Assembly (NCBI GenBank): GCA_963770995.1
Contig: CAVYRS010000004.1
Location: forward strand, 186,001 to 250,000
Source of the DNA: CAVSWN01 sp963770995
Lineage (GTDB): Bacteria; Acidobacteriota; Vicinamibacteria; Vicinamibacterales; CAVVIG01
DNA length: 64,000 bases
Reading direction: 5' to 3'
The notes beneath the pieces are model-generated. The model worked only from the letters and a program-made list of their open reading frames with translations. It did no database searches and was not told the origin of the DNA. Positions 25,888 through 35,396 of this stretch are shown here, piece after piece. Each line of letters begins with the position of its first letter. The first letter of the stretch is position 1. The position numbers were made by a program, and so were the translations under genes.

Positions 25888-25888
25888 T

Positions 25889-25952
25889 GCGTGTAGCGCG
25901 GCCCTTTCAGGGCCGCGATCGCGGGGCTGAAAGCCCCGCGCTACGGGAACTC
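25889..25952. repeat. Palindromic element, GTAGCGCGGGGCTTTCAGCCC type
   Basis: TGTAGCGCGGCCCTTTCAGGGCCGCGA is followed by TCGCGGGGCTGAAAGCCCCGCGCTACGGG, giving nested palindromes and outer GTAGCGCGG/CCGCGCTAC arms. It separates ettA from the DUF2277 gene and could act as a terminator for ettA. Confidence 0.8.
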
Positions 25953-25954
25953 AC

Positions 25955-26224
25955 ATGTGTCGAAACATCAAAGTGCTCTTCAACTTCGATCCGCCTGCGA
26001 CGGAAGAAGAGATCCGCGGGGCCTCGCTGCAGTTTGTCCGCAAGTTGAGCGGGTTCAACAAGCCGTCGAAGGCCAACGAAGAAGCGTTCGACCGCGCGAT
26101 TGAGGAGGTTGCCGGCGTGGCGCGGCGCCTCATCGACTCGCTCAGCACTACCGCGCCGCCGAAGAACCGCGAGGAAGTCGCCGCCGAAAAGCGCGCGAAG
26201 TCGGCGCTCCGGTTCGCGCGATAA
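25955..26224 (+). CDS. DUF2277 family protein
   Basis: An 89-residue cytoplasmic protein of the DUF2277 family, recognised by its start M-C-R-N-I-K-x-L-F-N-F-x-P-P-A-T and the following EEIRGASLQFVRKLSGFNKPS. It is helical, without enzyme motifs. The family's function is not known to me. It begins 2-3 nt after a palindromic element, so no ribosome binding site is visible. Confidence 0.85.
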   Translation: MCRNIKVLFNFDPPATEEEIRGASLQFVRKLSGFNKPSKANEEAFDRAIEEVAGVARRLIDSLSTTAPPKNREEVAAEKRAKSALRFAR

Positions 26225-26234
26225 TCGGCGCTGC

Positions 26235-26494
26235 ATGGCCCGTCTGGGCGCGTTCATCCTGATCGCGTTCGTCGCCGCCGGCTGCGGCGAGTCGTCTTCC
26301 AACCCGAGCGGACCCGCGGGCGCTGAGATCTCTCCGTTGCGACGAACTACCTGAACGAGGTGATCGGGTTGATGCAAAACAACTCGATCAATCGCGCCCG
26401 CATCAATTGGTCTGATTTCAGGTCGCAGGTGTTTCGGCGCGCACAAGGTGCGAGGACCATTGCCGACACCTATCCCGCGGCATCTGATATATAG
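26235..26494 (+). pseudogene. Truncated lipoprotein / S41-family peptidase-like remnant
   Basis: An ATG at 26235 starts a lipoprotein signal (LIAFVAAGCGES). The frame stops at 26354, but a different frame then reads NYLNEVIGLMQNNSINRARI and DFRSQVF followed by TIADTYPA before TAG at 26492. This second part resembles the N-terminal helical segment that precedes the protease domain in S41 (C-terminal processing peptidase-like) proteins. The protease domain itself is absent. PadR begins 70 nt later. It looks like a gene lost by deletion, with one frameshift. Confidence 0.6.
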
Positions 26495-26508
26495 TCACGC
26501 CACATATG
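26485..26508 (+). promoter_or_regulatory. AT-rich candidate promoter/operator for padR
   Basis: TGATATATAGTCACGCCACAT is the only AT-rich patch in the region, about 55-75 nt before padR. PadR repressors often bind AT-rich dyads upstream of their own gene. Here the half sites ATAT..ATAT are only suggestive. Confidence 0.3.
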
Positions 26509-26561
26509 GGTACGTCGGCTCTCGGTCCGTTCTCATTGGCGGAGAGCGTCGGATTAGGATC

Positions 26562-26912
26562 ATGCCAACGATGAGAACGGGCCTCGAGCGGGAGCTCAAG
26601 CGCGGCAGCACCGAGGTGCTGATCCTCGCGCTGCTCGAGGATCGCCAGCGCCACGGCTACGAGATCAGCCGATTGATTGACGAACGATCGCAGGGCGCGA
26701 TCAGTTTCCACACTGCGTCCCTCTACCCGACGCTCTATCGCCTCGAGGATCGCGGCCTCATCGAGGGCCGCTGGGTGGAGAAGGCGGGGCAGCGCCGCCG
26801 GCGCTACTACCGGTTGACGCCCGCCGGACGGAAGGTCCTGACGAGTCAACGCAGCACCTGGGAAACGTTTTTTCTCGCGCTCGACCGTGTGGCGCGCATT
26901 CGGCACGCGTGA
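26562..26912 (+). CDS. PadR family transcriptional regulator
   Basis: A winged-helix repressor of 116 residues. The PadR signature is clear: GSTEVLILALLEDRQRHGYEI, then SLYPTLYRLEDRGLIEGRW and YYRLTPAGRKVL. The start M-P-T-M-R-T at 26562 is preferred, and ATG at 26571 is equally possible. It lies 46 nt upstream of a large permease gene. PadR next to this class of permease is a recurrent pair in Acidobacteriota, so it probably autoregulates and represses that transporter. The ligand is unknown. Confidence 0.9.
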   Translation: MPTMRTGLERELKRGSTEVLILALLEDRQRHGYEISRLIDERSQGAISFHTASLYPTLYRLEDRGLIEGRWVEKAGQRRRRYYRLTPAGRKVLTSQRSTWETFFLALDRVARIRHA

Positions 26913-26942
26913 AGGTCCGGCTAGAGCCGGCCCCCACGTACG
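26912..26942. repeat. R2-type half element between padR and the permease gene
   Basis: AAGGTCCGGCTAGAGCCGGC followed by CCCCACGTACGG is one arm of R2, starting at the padR stop codon. It could form a stem in the padR-permease transcript. Confidence 0.7.
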
Positions 26943-26958
26943 GACAGAGGACGCAGCG

Positions 26959-29694
26959 ATGGACTGGAAGCACCGCATCCGTGAACGCTGCCGCATCGAG
27001 GGCCGGACGCTGGACGATGACGTGCTCGAGGAGCTGGCTCAGCACGCCGCGGTGGTCTACGAAACGGCGCGCGCCGACGGCCGCACGGCCGATCGGGCCG
27101 CCGCGGACGTCGATGCGCTCATCGACAGCTGGCGCGGCCAGGCGCCGGCCCTGAAGCGGCGCCCGCGCCGGCCAACCGCGACCGAGCCGGGCGGAGAACG
27201 AGTCCGCCTGCTCGCGGGCGTCGTCCAGGACGCGCGGCACGGGTTTCGTCTGCTCAGGCGCGAACCCGGATTCACGCTGGTCGCCGTGCTCACGATCGCG
27301 CTGGGCATTGGCGCCACGACGACGCTGTTCAGCGTCGTCAACGGTGTGCTCCTGCGGCCCCTGCCGTGGGCGGACTCCGATCGGCTCGTGCGCGCCACGG
27401 AAACGCGTCAGGGGCGGGCGGGCCGGGTGCGCGGCACGGTTCTGAACGGGACCTATCTGGCCTGGGCCGATCACCCGACGACCATCGATGCGATCGGCGG
27501 CTGGCTGGCGAACTCGCCGATGACGCTCGCTGGGCGCGGCGATTCCGAACGCGTTCGCGTCACGCCAGTGACGCCGAGCCTGTTTCCGATGCTCGCCGTG
27601 AAGCCCTACATCGGCCGGCTGTTCGCGCCGGAGGAGGGCGTTCGCGGCTCGAGCGACGTCGCCCTGCTGTCGTTCGGGTTGTGGCAGTCCCGATTCGGCG
27701 GCAGTCCCGACGTTCTCGGGCAGACGGTTCAACTGGACGACCGGTCGTTCACAGTGGTCGGCGTCATGCCGTCAGACTTTGCCTTTCCGACCCGGGACGC
27801 GCGTGCGTGGACCGCGTGGGCGGTTCCAGGGCTGCGCGGGCAGGGCGGGGTGATCACCGGGTCGATTTTCTCCGCGATGGCCCGCCTGCGGCCCGGGGCG
27901 ACGCTCGCCCAGGCGGCCGAGGAAGCGACCGCGCGCGCGCGGGCGGCGCCGAGCGCCGGCATGGTGGGCATGGCGCTCTTCGGCGCGAACGGGCCCATCG
28001 ACGTCTCGGTCGCGGTCGCGCGCGACGCGCTGATCGCCGACGTGAAACCCGCGATCGTGGTGCTGTTGCTGGCGGTCCTCCTGCTGCTTGCGACAGCGAC
28101 GGCCAACGTGGCCAGCCTGCAGCTCGCGCGGACGACGACCCGGCGGCGCGAGCTCGCGACGCGCGCGGCGATCGGCGCCGGGCGGGCGCGACTCACGCGC
28201 CAGCTCCTGGTGGAGAGCGCCCTGCTCGGACTGGCCGGCGGCATCGCCGGCTTCGGGGTGGCGCTCGCCGGCCATCGCGCGCTCCCCAGCATCCTGCCCG
28301 CGGATTTTCCGCGCCTCGACGATGTTGTGATGGATGCGCGCGTGATGCTCTCGGCGGGCGCGCTCGCGATGGTCACGACCATTGTGTGCGGCCTGCTGCC
28401 CGCGCTGCAAGCGATGCGCGTGAACCTGGCCGAAACGCTGGCCGACGGCGGCGGCGCCGCCAGCGGCATCGGCCTGCGATCGCGGACGAGCCGCATCCGC
28501 GCGTCGATCATGATCGGACAGATCGCGATCGCCTGCGTCATGCTCGTGAGCGCGATGCTGCTCGGCCGCAGCTTCATCGCGCTGCTGCACGTCGATCGCG
28601 GCTACGACCCGGTCAACCTGCTGACGACGCAGATTCCGCTTCCGCAGAGCTATCCGGTCGAGAAGCGCCTGCGGCTCGTCGAGTCGCTGGTCGAGCGGCT
28701 GCAGGCGCTCCCCGGCGTCACGCACGCCGCCGCGGCAAACAGCCTGCCGTTCCTCTCGATGGGCGGCTTCTCGGCGTTCAACATGCCGTCGCTGAAGACT
28801 CCCGGCATGCAGGTGGAGGTCCAGGCGCTGCAGCGGATCGTAACGCCGTCGTACTTCGACGCGCTGCGGATCCGGGTGGTCAGCGGGCGCGCGCTCACCG
28901 CGCAGGATACCGCCACGACGCGCCCTGTGGTCGTCGTGAATCGGTCGTTTGCCGCCGCCTATCTCGGCGAGCCGGCGGTCGGCGCGCACATTCCGGCGCC
29001 GCGGGGCGGCGCGGGGTTCCGCCTCCTCGATCAGGGCGGGAGCTGGGAGGTCGTCGGCGTGGTGGACGACGTGCGGCAGGACAACGTCGACGCTCCGCGG
29101 CAGCCAGAGATCTTCGGGTCGTTTCGGCAGACGCAGTTGGCCAGCCTCCGGCCGGTCAATCCCGTACTCGTTGTGCGCACTGCGTCCGATCCCGCCGCGT
29201 TCGCGCCGGCGCTGCGGCGCATCGTGAAGGATGCGGAGCCGACGGTGGCGCTCGACTCGGTGATGACCATGGAGGACCGTGTGCTCACGAACCTGGCGAA
29301 GCCGCGGCTCTATGCCGTCGTGCTCGTCGCGTTCGGCGCCTGCGCCATCGTGATTGCCGGGGTCGGACTCTTCGGCGTCCTCGCCTACAGCGTCGCGCAG
29401 CGCGAGCGCGAAATCGGCGTGCGATCGGCGCTGGGCGCCCGGCCGGCCGACATCGTCCTGCTGGTGGTGCGGCAGGCCGGGGCGATCGCCGCGGTGGCGA
29501 CGACGCTCGGGCTCTGGCTCGCGTACGGGGCTGCGCGGTCGCTGTCGGGGTTCCTTTTCGGCGTCGGACCATACGACCCGGTCAGCTTCGTCGTGGTGGG
29601 CGCGGTGGTGATCGCGGTCAGCGCGGTCGCGTGTGTGGTGCCGGCGCGGCGCGCGGCGCGGGTGGATCCGTTGAGGGTGTTGAGGTCGAGTTAA
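26959..29694 (+). CDS. ABC-type permease with N-terminal prefix domain (MacB/FtsX-like, 'ADOP' type)
   Basis: An inner-membrane permease of 911 residues. The first 90 residues are a soluble helical prefix typical of acidobacterial members (MDWKHRIRERCRIEGRTLDD). Then two FtsX/MacB core modules follow: MacB-PCD region from PGFTLVAVLTIALGIGATTTLFSVV, three transmembrane helices near residues 355-490, a second periplasmic domain, and a C-terminal FtsX block ending REREIGVRSALGARPADIV and PARRAARVDPLRVLRSS. No ATPase is encoded beside it, so it may work with a distant ATP-binding subunit or act in signalling. It is probably controlled by the PadR gene upstream. Confidence 0.9.
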   Translation: MDWKHRIRERCRIEGRTLDDDVLEELAQHAAVVYETARADGRTADRAAADVDALIDSWRGQAPALKRRPRRPTATEPGGERVRLLAGVVQDARHGFRLLRREPGFTLVAVLTIALGIGATTTLFSVVNGVLLRPLPWADSDRLVRATETRQGRAGRVRGTVLNGTYLAWADHPTTIDAIGGWLANSPMTLAGRGDSERVRVTPVTPSLFPMLAVKPYIGRLFAPEEGVRGSSDVALLSFGLWQSRFGGSPDVLGQTVQLDDRSFTVVGVMPSDFAFPTRDARAWTAWAVPGLRGQGGVITGSIFSAMARLRPGATLAQAAEEATARARAAPSAGMVGMALFGANGPIDVSVAVARDALIADVKPAIVVLLLAVLLLLATATANVASLQLARTTTRRRELATRAAIGAGRARLTRQLLVESALLGLAGGIAGFGVALAGHRALPSILPADFPRLDDVVMDARVMLSAGALAMVTTIVCGLLPALQAMRVNLAETLADGGGAASGIGLRSRTSRIRASIMIGQIAIACVMLVSAMLLGRSFIALLHVDRGYDPVNLLTTQIPLPQSYPVEKRLRLVESLVERLQALPGVTHAAAANSLPFLSMGGFSAFNMPSLKTPGMQVEVQALQRIVTPSYFDALRIRVVSGRALTAQDTATTRPVVVVNRSFAAAYLGEPAVGAHIPAPRGGAGFRLLDQGGSWEVVGVVDDVRQDNVDAPRQPEIFGSFRQTQLASLRPVNPVLVVRTASDPAAFAPALRRIVKDAEPTVALDSVMTMEDRVLTNLAKPRLYAVVLVAFGACAIVIAGVGLFGVLAYSVAQREREIGVRSALGARPADIVLLVVRQAGAIAAVATTLGLWLAYGAARSLSGFLFGVGPYDPVSFVVVGAVVIAVSAVACVVPARRAARVDPLRVLRSS

Positions 29695-29696
29695 TC

Positions 29697-29757
29697 CCGC
29701 TCGTCCTGAGCCTGTCGAAGGACGAGCTCGTGGTTCGACAAGCTCACCACGAGCGAC
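29697..29757. repeat. R1 element
   Basis: CTCGTCCTGAGCCTGTCGAAGG, ACGAGCTCGTGGTTCGACAAGCT and CACCACGAG form a hairpin with outer CTCGTGGT/ACCACGAG arms between two convergent genes. It is nearly identical to the copy at 61655. Confidence 0.88.
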
Positions 29758-30702
29758 TTACCGTGCCTGGCCCACCTTCGTCTGAAAATATTCGACAGTC
29801 TTGATCAGCCCCTCTTCCAGCGCGACCTTCGGCTCCCAGCCGAGCAGCGTTCGCGCCCGCGTGATGTCGGGACGCCGCTGCTTCGGGTCGTCGACGGGCA
29901 GCGACTTGTAGATGACGCGGCTCGTCGAGCCCGTCATCCGGATGATCGTCTCGGCAATCTCCTGGATCGTCATCTCGCGCGGGTTGCCGATGTTGACGGG
30001 ATCGTTTTCCTCCGACAGCATCAGCCGGATGATGCCGTCGACGAGATCCGTGACGTAGGTGAAGCTCCGCGTCTGCGTCCCGTCGCCGAACACGGTGACG
30101 TCCTCGTTGCGGAGCGCCTGCGACATGAAGGCGGGCACCGCGCGGCCGTCGTTGACGCGCATCCGCGGCCCGTAGGTGTTGAAGATCCGCACGATCTTCG
30201 TGTTCACCCCGTGATACCGGTGATAGGCCATCGTCATCGCCTCGGCGAAGCGCTTGGCCTCGTCGTAGACGCCGCGCGGACCCACCGGATTGACGTTGCC
30301 CCAGTAGGTTTCCTTCTGCGGATGCTCCAGCGGATCGCCGTAGACCTCGGAGGTGGACGCCAGCACGAACCTGGCGCCCTTGGCCTTGGCGAGGCCGAGC
30401 GCCTTGTGCGTCCCGAGCGCGCCGACTTTCAGCGTCGGGATCGGCAACTCCAGGTAATCGATAGGGCTCGCCGGGCTCGCCCAGTGGAGGACGAAGTCGA
30501 CCGGGCCGTCGATGTAGATGTAGTTGGTGACGTCGTGTTTGATGAACGAGAAGTCGCGGTTGGCCAGGTGCGCGATGTTCGCGGTGTCGCCCGTGAGCAG
30601 GTTGTCGATGCCGATGACCGAGTAGTCGCGATCGAGCAGTGTTTCGGCAAGATGCGAGCCGATGAAGCCAGCGGCTCCGGTGATGACGACGCGTTTTTTC
30701 AT
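29758..30702 (-). CDS. UDP-glucuronate decarboxylase (UDP-xylose synthase), SDR family
   Basis: An NAD-dependent extended SDR that converts UDP-glucuronate to UDP-xylose. The Rossmann loop G-A-A-G-F-I-G-S-H is at the N-terminus, the catalytic S-T-S-E-V-Y-G and Y-D-E-A-K segments are present, and RIFNTYGPRMRVNDGRAVPAF with DGTQTRSFTYVTDLVDGI is highly characteristic of Uxs. The start M-K-K-R-V-V-I at 30702 overlaps the stop of the upstream wbaP-like gene. Ugd at 37716 can supply UDP-glucuronate, so the locus probably makes UDP-xylose for the polysaccharide. Confidence 0.9.
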   Translation of the reverse strand: MKKRVVITGAAGFIGSHLAETLLDRDYSVIGIDNLLTGDTANIAHLANRDFSFIKHDVTNYIYIDGPVDFVLHWASPASPIDYLELPIPTLKVGALGTHKALGLAKAKGARFVLASTSEVYGDPLEHPQKETYWGNVNPVGPRGVYDEAKRFAEAMTMAYHRYHGVNTKIVRIFNTYGPRMRVNDGRAVPAFMSQALRNEDVTVFGDGTQTRSFTYVTDLVDGIIRLMLSEENDPVNIGNPREMTIQEIAETIIRMTGSTSRVIYKSLPVDDPKQRRPDITRARTLLGWEPKVALEEGLIKTVEYFQTKVGQAR

Positions 30703-32139
30703 TAATAGGCGTGTTTGTGGAAGAAACCGCGGAGGAGCGTGAGCCACATGATCTTCAGATCGAGACGCACCGACCAGTTCTCGATGTAATACAAGTCGTA
30801 CTCGATCCGCTTCTCGATCGAAGTGTTGCCGCGCCAGCCGTTCACCTGCGCCCAGCCGGTGATGCCCGCTTTCACTTTGTGGCGCAACATGTACTGCGGA
30901 ATCTTGTGCTTGAACTGCGCGACGAATAGCGGCCTCTCCGGACGCGGGCCGACGATCGACATGTCGCCGCGCAGCACGTTCCACAACTGCGGCAGTTCGT
31001 CGATGTTGGACCGTCGCAGCATGCGGCCGATCGGCGTCCGCCGCGGGTCGTCCTCGCTCGCGAACACGGGCCCGCTGGCGGCCTCTGCATCGCCTGCATC
31101 GAGCGGAACTTGTAGATCATGAACGGCTTCCCGTCGAGGCCCATGCGTTCCTGCCGGTAGAACACCGGGCCGCGCGAGGTGAACCGCACCAGCGCGGCGA
31201 TCACGCCGAGCGGCAGCGCAAGGACGAGCAGCGCCCCGCTCGAAATCAGCACGTCGATGCCCCGCTTGACGATCGCGTTGAAGCCCTGCAGCGGGACGTC
31301 GTTGATGTTGATGACCGGGAGGCCGTCGAGATCTTCGAGCCGCGCGCGCAGCGCGATCACTTGCAGCAGATCGGGGACGACCTTCACGTCGACGCATTCG
31401 CGGGCGGTGTTCTCGATGAGCTGCAGCATCTGCACGTGGTGCTCGGGCGGCAGCGCGACATACAGGTGGTCGATGGTTTCCCGCGTCGCGATCTCGGCCG
31501 CCTCGTCGATCGTGCCGAGGAGCGGCAGACCGCGGTAGCCGAGGTGATCGCCTGCGGCGCGGTCGTCGACGAATCCGATGATCTGATACCCGAGCTCGCG
31601 ATGCTCGAGGATCCGGTCGGCGACCAGCCGGCCCAGCTCGCCCGACCCGGCAATCAGGATGCGCTTCAGACCGATCCCGGCGCGCCAGCGGCGCTCGAGC
31701 GCTTCGCGCACCAGCTCGCGCGAGGCGTAGGTCAGGACGATGTTCAGGATCAGGAAGATCGCCCACACGGCCTGCGACACTTCGAATTCGCCGCGCGCCT
31801 TCGCCTCCGGGCTCGCCCAGTAGATCTGGACGTACAGCGTGGCGACGATGCCGAAGACGACGGCGAGGATGCGAGCCGACGAACACGGCGAAGAAATCGT
31901 CGACCCGCGAGCGGCCGCGGCGAAGCCGATAGAGGCCCTGCAGGTGGAAGCCGAGTGGTACGAGCGCTGCGATGAACGGCAGCACGTTGAAGTACTGCCG
32001 CAGTGGGGGCACGCCGCGCGGCATCGGGAAGGCCGGTGTGGAACCGCAGCGCGTAGGCGACGATGAACGCCGACATGCCGAGTACGGCGTCGGACAGGAC
32101 GTAAATCGTCACGAGCAGGCGGTTGTGCCGATTCAGCAT
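30702..32139 (-). CDS. Undecaprenyl-phosphate sugar phosphotransferase, WbaP/EpsE-like (frameshifted)
   Basis: Initiates polysaccharide synthesis by loading a hexose-1-phosphate on the lipid carrier. The start M-L-N-R-H-N-R-L-L-V at 32139 leads into N-terminal transmembrane helices. The CoA-binding-like domain (ILIAGSGELGRLVADRIL) and the C-terminal catalytic domain follow: KRGIDVLIS, VFYRQERMGLDGKPFMIYKF, DELPQLWNVLRGDMSIVGPRP. Three frame changes, near 32015, 31885 and 31085, separate intact segments, and the last looks like a lost G. No in-frame nonsense codon is needed to explain the breaks, so sequencing error is likely. Confidence 0.85.
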
Positions 32140-32202
32140 GAGCCGTTCTCACGTCGGTGCAGAACCGACGCGCCGCTGATCACGAGAACGTGAGAACGGC
32201 TC
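32140..32202. repeat. Perfect 15-bp inverted repeat, GAGCCGTTCTCACGT
   Basis: GAGCCGTTCTCACGT (32140-32154) is the exact reverse complement of ACGTGAGAACGGCTC (32188-32202). It starts one base before the WbaP-like start codon and ends in the stop codon of the next gene, and the word GAGAACG repeats inside the right arm. It resembles a minimal member of the word-hairpin class. Confidence 0.85.
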
Positions 32203-33280
32203 ATGCGATCTGGGCCGTCATCTCGTCGGCGAAGCGCTGCCGGCCGAAGCGCTCGGCATGCGCGCGAATGGCGGCGCGGTCGAACGAGGTGTCGAGCGCC
32301 CGGCGAATGCCGTCCGCAAACGCCGCGGGTGACAGTTCGTCCACGAGCATGCCGGTGTCGTCGGGGATGACCGTTTCGAGGGCACCGCCGCGGCCAAGGG
32401 CGACCACGGGACGTCCGCAGGCCTGCGGCTTCGAGCGGCACGATCCCGAAGTCCTCCTCGCCGGGGAGCAGGACGACGGAGGCGCGACGATAGAGTCGCG
32501 CGCACGTCCTCGTCCGAGAGGCGGCCCAGGAATTCGGCCGTGCCGTTGGCGGAACGCTCCAGGCGCGCGCGCTCGGGCCCGTCGCCGACAATTTTCAGCG
32601 GCACGCCGGCCAGGCGGCAGGCGTCGATGGCGACGTCGATCCGCTTGTACGGCACGAGCGCCGAGACGACGAGCGCAAAACGCTCGGGCTCGGCATCGTC
32701 TGGTTGAAAGAAATCGGTATCGACGGGCGGATACACCACTGTCGCCTCGCGATTATAGTATCGGCGGATCCTGCCCGCAACATAATGAGAGATAGCGACA
32801 TAGCGGTCCACACGGTCCGCCGTGTCGCGGTCCCAGCGGGCGAGTCGGGCCATCAGCGGACGCATGACCGCGCTCGCGAGCGGCCCCACCCGCCCGGGAC
32901 CGAAGTAGGCGTCGAACTGGTCCCACGCGTACCGCATCGGCGTCAGGCAGTAGCAGACGTGGCGCACGCGGCCAGGCCGGATGATCGACTTGGCGCAGCA
33001 ATGGCTGATGCTGACGACGACGTCGAAGCGATCGAATCGAACTGTTCGATGGCGATCGGGAAACAGCGGCAGGTATTGCCGGTAGTAGCGCCTGACCAGC
33101 GGCAGATGCTGGATGAACGACGTGTGAGGCCGAAGGCGTTCGATGGCCGGCGACACCGATCCCGGGACGTGAACCAGCGTGAACAACTCGGCGTCGGGAT
33201 ACCGCTCGCACAGCACTTCGAGCGCGCTTCTCGCCGCCGCGCATGCCCGTCAGCCAGTCGTGAACGAAGGCGATTCTCAT
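32201..33280 (-). CDS. Glycosyltransferase family 4 (frameshifted)
   Basis: A cytoplasmic GT-B glycosyltransferase. The N-terminus M-R-I-A-F-V-H-D-W-L-T-G-M-R-G-G-E-K begins at 33280. The second domain has RFALVVSALVPYKRIDVAID and LKIVGDGPERARLE, and the nucleotide-sugar site LLPGEEDFGIVPLEAAG carries the E-x7-E motif. The frame changes near 33230, 32500 and 32420, each separating well-conserved blocks. It ends at 32201 with AHAERFGRQRFADEM. It probably adds one sugar to the repeat unit begun by the WbaP-like enzyme. Donor and linkage are unknown. Confidence 0.82.
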
Positions 33281-33282
33281 GT

Positions 33283-33362
33283 CATTGCCGAATGGCAGGA
33301 TGGCGGAATTGCAGGATTCAGGCTGTAAGTCCTGCCATCCTGCGATCCGGCGTCCTGCGATC
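33283..33362. repeat. Word-hairpin, GGCAGGATGG/CCATCCTGC type
   Basis: GAATGGCAGGATGGCGGAATTGCAGGATTC pairs with GTCCTGCCATCCTGCGATCCGGCGTCCTGCGATC. It lies 5' of the minus-strand gene starting at 33280 and uses the same word as 12336-12437. Confidence 0.85.
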
Positions 33363-34479
33363 TCATCCGGCGGCCTCGGCATAGATCTCGCGCACGCGCC
33401 GGACCGACTGCTCCCACGAAAACTGCTGGGCCCGCGCGAGGCCCTTGCGGCGCAGATCGCGGCGCGCAGGTTTCGTCGGTCAGGACGCGGTAGATGCCGT
33501 CGGCGATCGACATCGGGATCGTACGGATCGACGAGCACCGCCGCGTCGCCCGCGACCTCGGGCAGCGACGAGACGTTCGACGTCACGACCGGCGTGCCGC
33601 TGGCCATGGCTTCGAGCGGCGGCAGCCCGAACCCTTCGTACAGCGAGGGAAACACGAACACGCCGGCCAGCCGGTACATCACCGCCAGCGTCTCCTCGGG
33701 CATGTATCCGAGGAAGCGGACGTACTTGTGCAGCTGGTGCTGGTGCACGGCGCGCCGCAGCGCGGCGTACTGCGAGATCTCGTCGCCGATCAGCACGAGC
33801 TTCAGGTGATCGAGCCCGCGCTTGCGCACGAGATGAAACGCCTCGATCAGCCGCTCGAGATTCTTGTGCGGCTTGACGTTGCCGGCGTAGAGCACGAACT
33901 CGTCGTGCAGCTGATACCGCTCGCGGACGCGCACGACGTCCTCTTCGCGCGGCTCGACGCCGAAGCGCTCGTCGTAGGCGTTGTAGATGACGTCGATCTT
34001 GTCGGGCGGCGACGTCGACGAACCGCAGGATGTCGCGCTTCGAGCTCTCCGACACGGTCAGCACCCGGGTCGCGCGCCGGGCGGCCAGCGCGATCGACGT
34101 GCGCGCGTAGCCGAGCGCGAGCCGGTTCGGCAGGTACTGCGGAAACATCAGGTGGATGCAGTCGTGGATCGTGACGACCGATCGGCAGCGCACGAGCGGC
34201 GGCAGCACGTAGTGCGGCGCGTGAAAGAGCGTCACGCCTTCGCGCCTGAAGCGCCAGCGGAATCCTGCAGCTGCTCGGCGACCGAGTAGTTGCCGGCGCG
34301 TCTCGGTGACCGGCCGGAAATTCTCGCCGAGCGTCGCGAGCGCTGCGCAGTCGTCGGGACGGCACAGCAGCGACGAACTCGGTCTCGCGATCGAGCCGCG
34401 CCAGATGCCGCAGCAGATTGCGGATGTAGGTGCCGATGCCGAAATCGTGCAGCTTGCGCGCGTCGATGCCGATTCGCAC
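33363..34479 (-). CDS. Glycosyltransferase family 4 (frameshifted)
   Basis: A GT-B enzyme starting M-R-I-G-I-D-A-R-K-L-H-D-F-G-I-G-T at 34479, with the acceptor-side segment GVTLFHAPHYVLPPLV and VVTIHDCIHLMFPQYLP. The donor domain reads FVLYAGNVKPHKNLERLIEA, then VRFLGYMPEETL and PSLYEGFGLPPLEAMASGTP. At least three frame changes (near 34365, 34270 and 34015, plus one near 33525) interrupt intact sequence. The end is taken as TGA at 33363 after EIYAEAAG. It resembles mannosyltransferases of capsule clusters, but the donor is a guess. Confidence 0.8.
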
Positions 34480-34578
34480 GGTCGGATGATATCAGTCAGG
34501 TGCAGCGGGCAGAGTGATGAGCGGTGCCAGGGCGGGGAGTAGCGGATGCCTCTCATCCCGTCATCGCCGTCCTGCGCC

Positions 34579-35396
34579 TCATGACCTGACGCCGCGCAGC
34601 GCAGGTACAGACGGAGAAGCGGCGCCCAGCACGGGTGATGCTTCTCGTAGAAGGCGAGCTGGCTGCGGCGGTAGGCGGCGCTGGTCGCGGCCGGCGCGGT
34701 GGCGGCGGACCGGCCGCGCAGGTGCACGACCTCGACCGCCGGCGTGAACAGGATGCGGCGGCCGCGCGCGCGAATGGCGGCGCAGAAGTCGACGTCCTCC
34801 GTGTACATGAAGTAGCGCTCGTCGAGCAGGCCCACGGCCTCCGCGTCGGCGCGCCGGACGAGCAGGCAGGCGCCGCTGACCCAGTCCGGGTAATGCGCGC
34901 CGGCGCGTCATCGCTCGACGTGCCGGACGATCCGGGTCGCTGCGGCATGCCCGCGACCAGCCGCTTCTGGCGAAGCTCGTTGAGCGGACCGATCATCCGG
35001 CCGAACGACAGCTCGGCGCGGCCCTGCGCCGTCGACGAGCCGCGGACCGACGACCGCGACGTCGCGGATCGCGCGTCGCAGCTCGGCCAGCAGGCCGATC
35101 GATCGCGCCGGGCGGAACGATCGTGTCGCTGTTGAGCAGCAGCAGAGTGCTCGCCGCGGCTCGCGCGGATGCCGATGTTGTTGGCGCGCGCGAAGCCGAG
35201 GTTGCGCGCCGGCGTCGATCACGCGCACGTCCGGCCACCGCGCGCGCCGCGTCGGCGCTGCCGTCGGTCGATCCGTTGTCGACGACGATGATTTCGTGCG
35301 TGGCAGCCGGTGGCGCGGTCGTGCAGCGACTCGAGGCAGCGCTCGAGATCGGCGCGCGCGTTGAAGCGAGACGATGATGATCGAAACGCATCGCAT
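34579..35396 (-). CDS. Glycosyltransferase family 2, rhamnosyltransferase-like (frameshifted)
   Basis: A GT-A enzyme. The N-terminus M-R-C-V-S-I-I-I-V-S at 35396 continues, after removal of one extra C, as FNARADLERCLESL. Then follow EIIVVDNGSTDGSADAAR, NLGFARANNIGIRASRG, LLLNSDTIVPPGA and the later LDERYFMYTEDVDFCAAIRARG, all typical of WcaA/rhamnosyltransferase-like GT2 proteins. Five or more single-base breaks occur between 35390 and 34890, and the resolvable ones are insertions. The 3' end is uncertain: TGA at 34579 is the best choice. It overlaps the upstream glycosyltransferase stop. Confidence 0.75.

Noticed and set aside
25889..25952. Riboswitch upstream of DUF2277
   Set aside because: It is a simple nested palindrome resembling a dispersed repeat, with no conserved ligand-core pattern recognisable by eye.
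27366..29804. 812-codon plus-strand frame overlapping the permease gene
   Set aside because: Arg/Gly/Ala-rich +1 shadow of the permease, with no hydrophobic segments or motifs.
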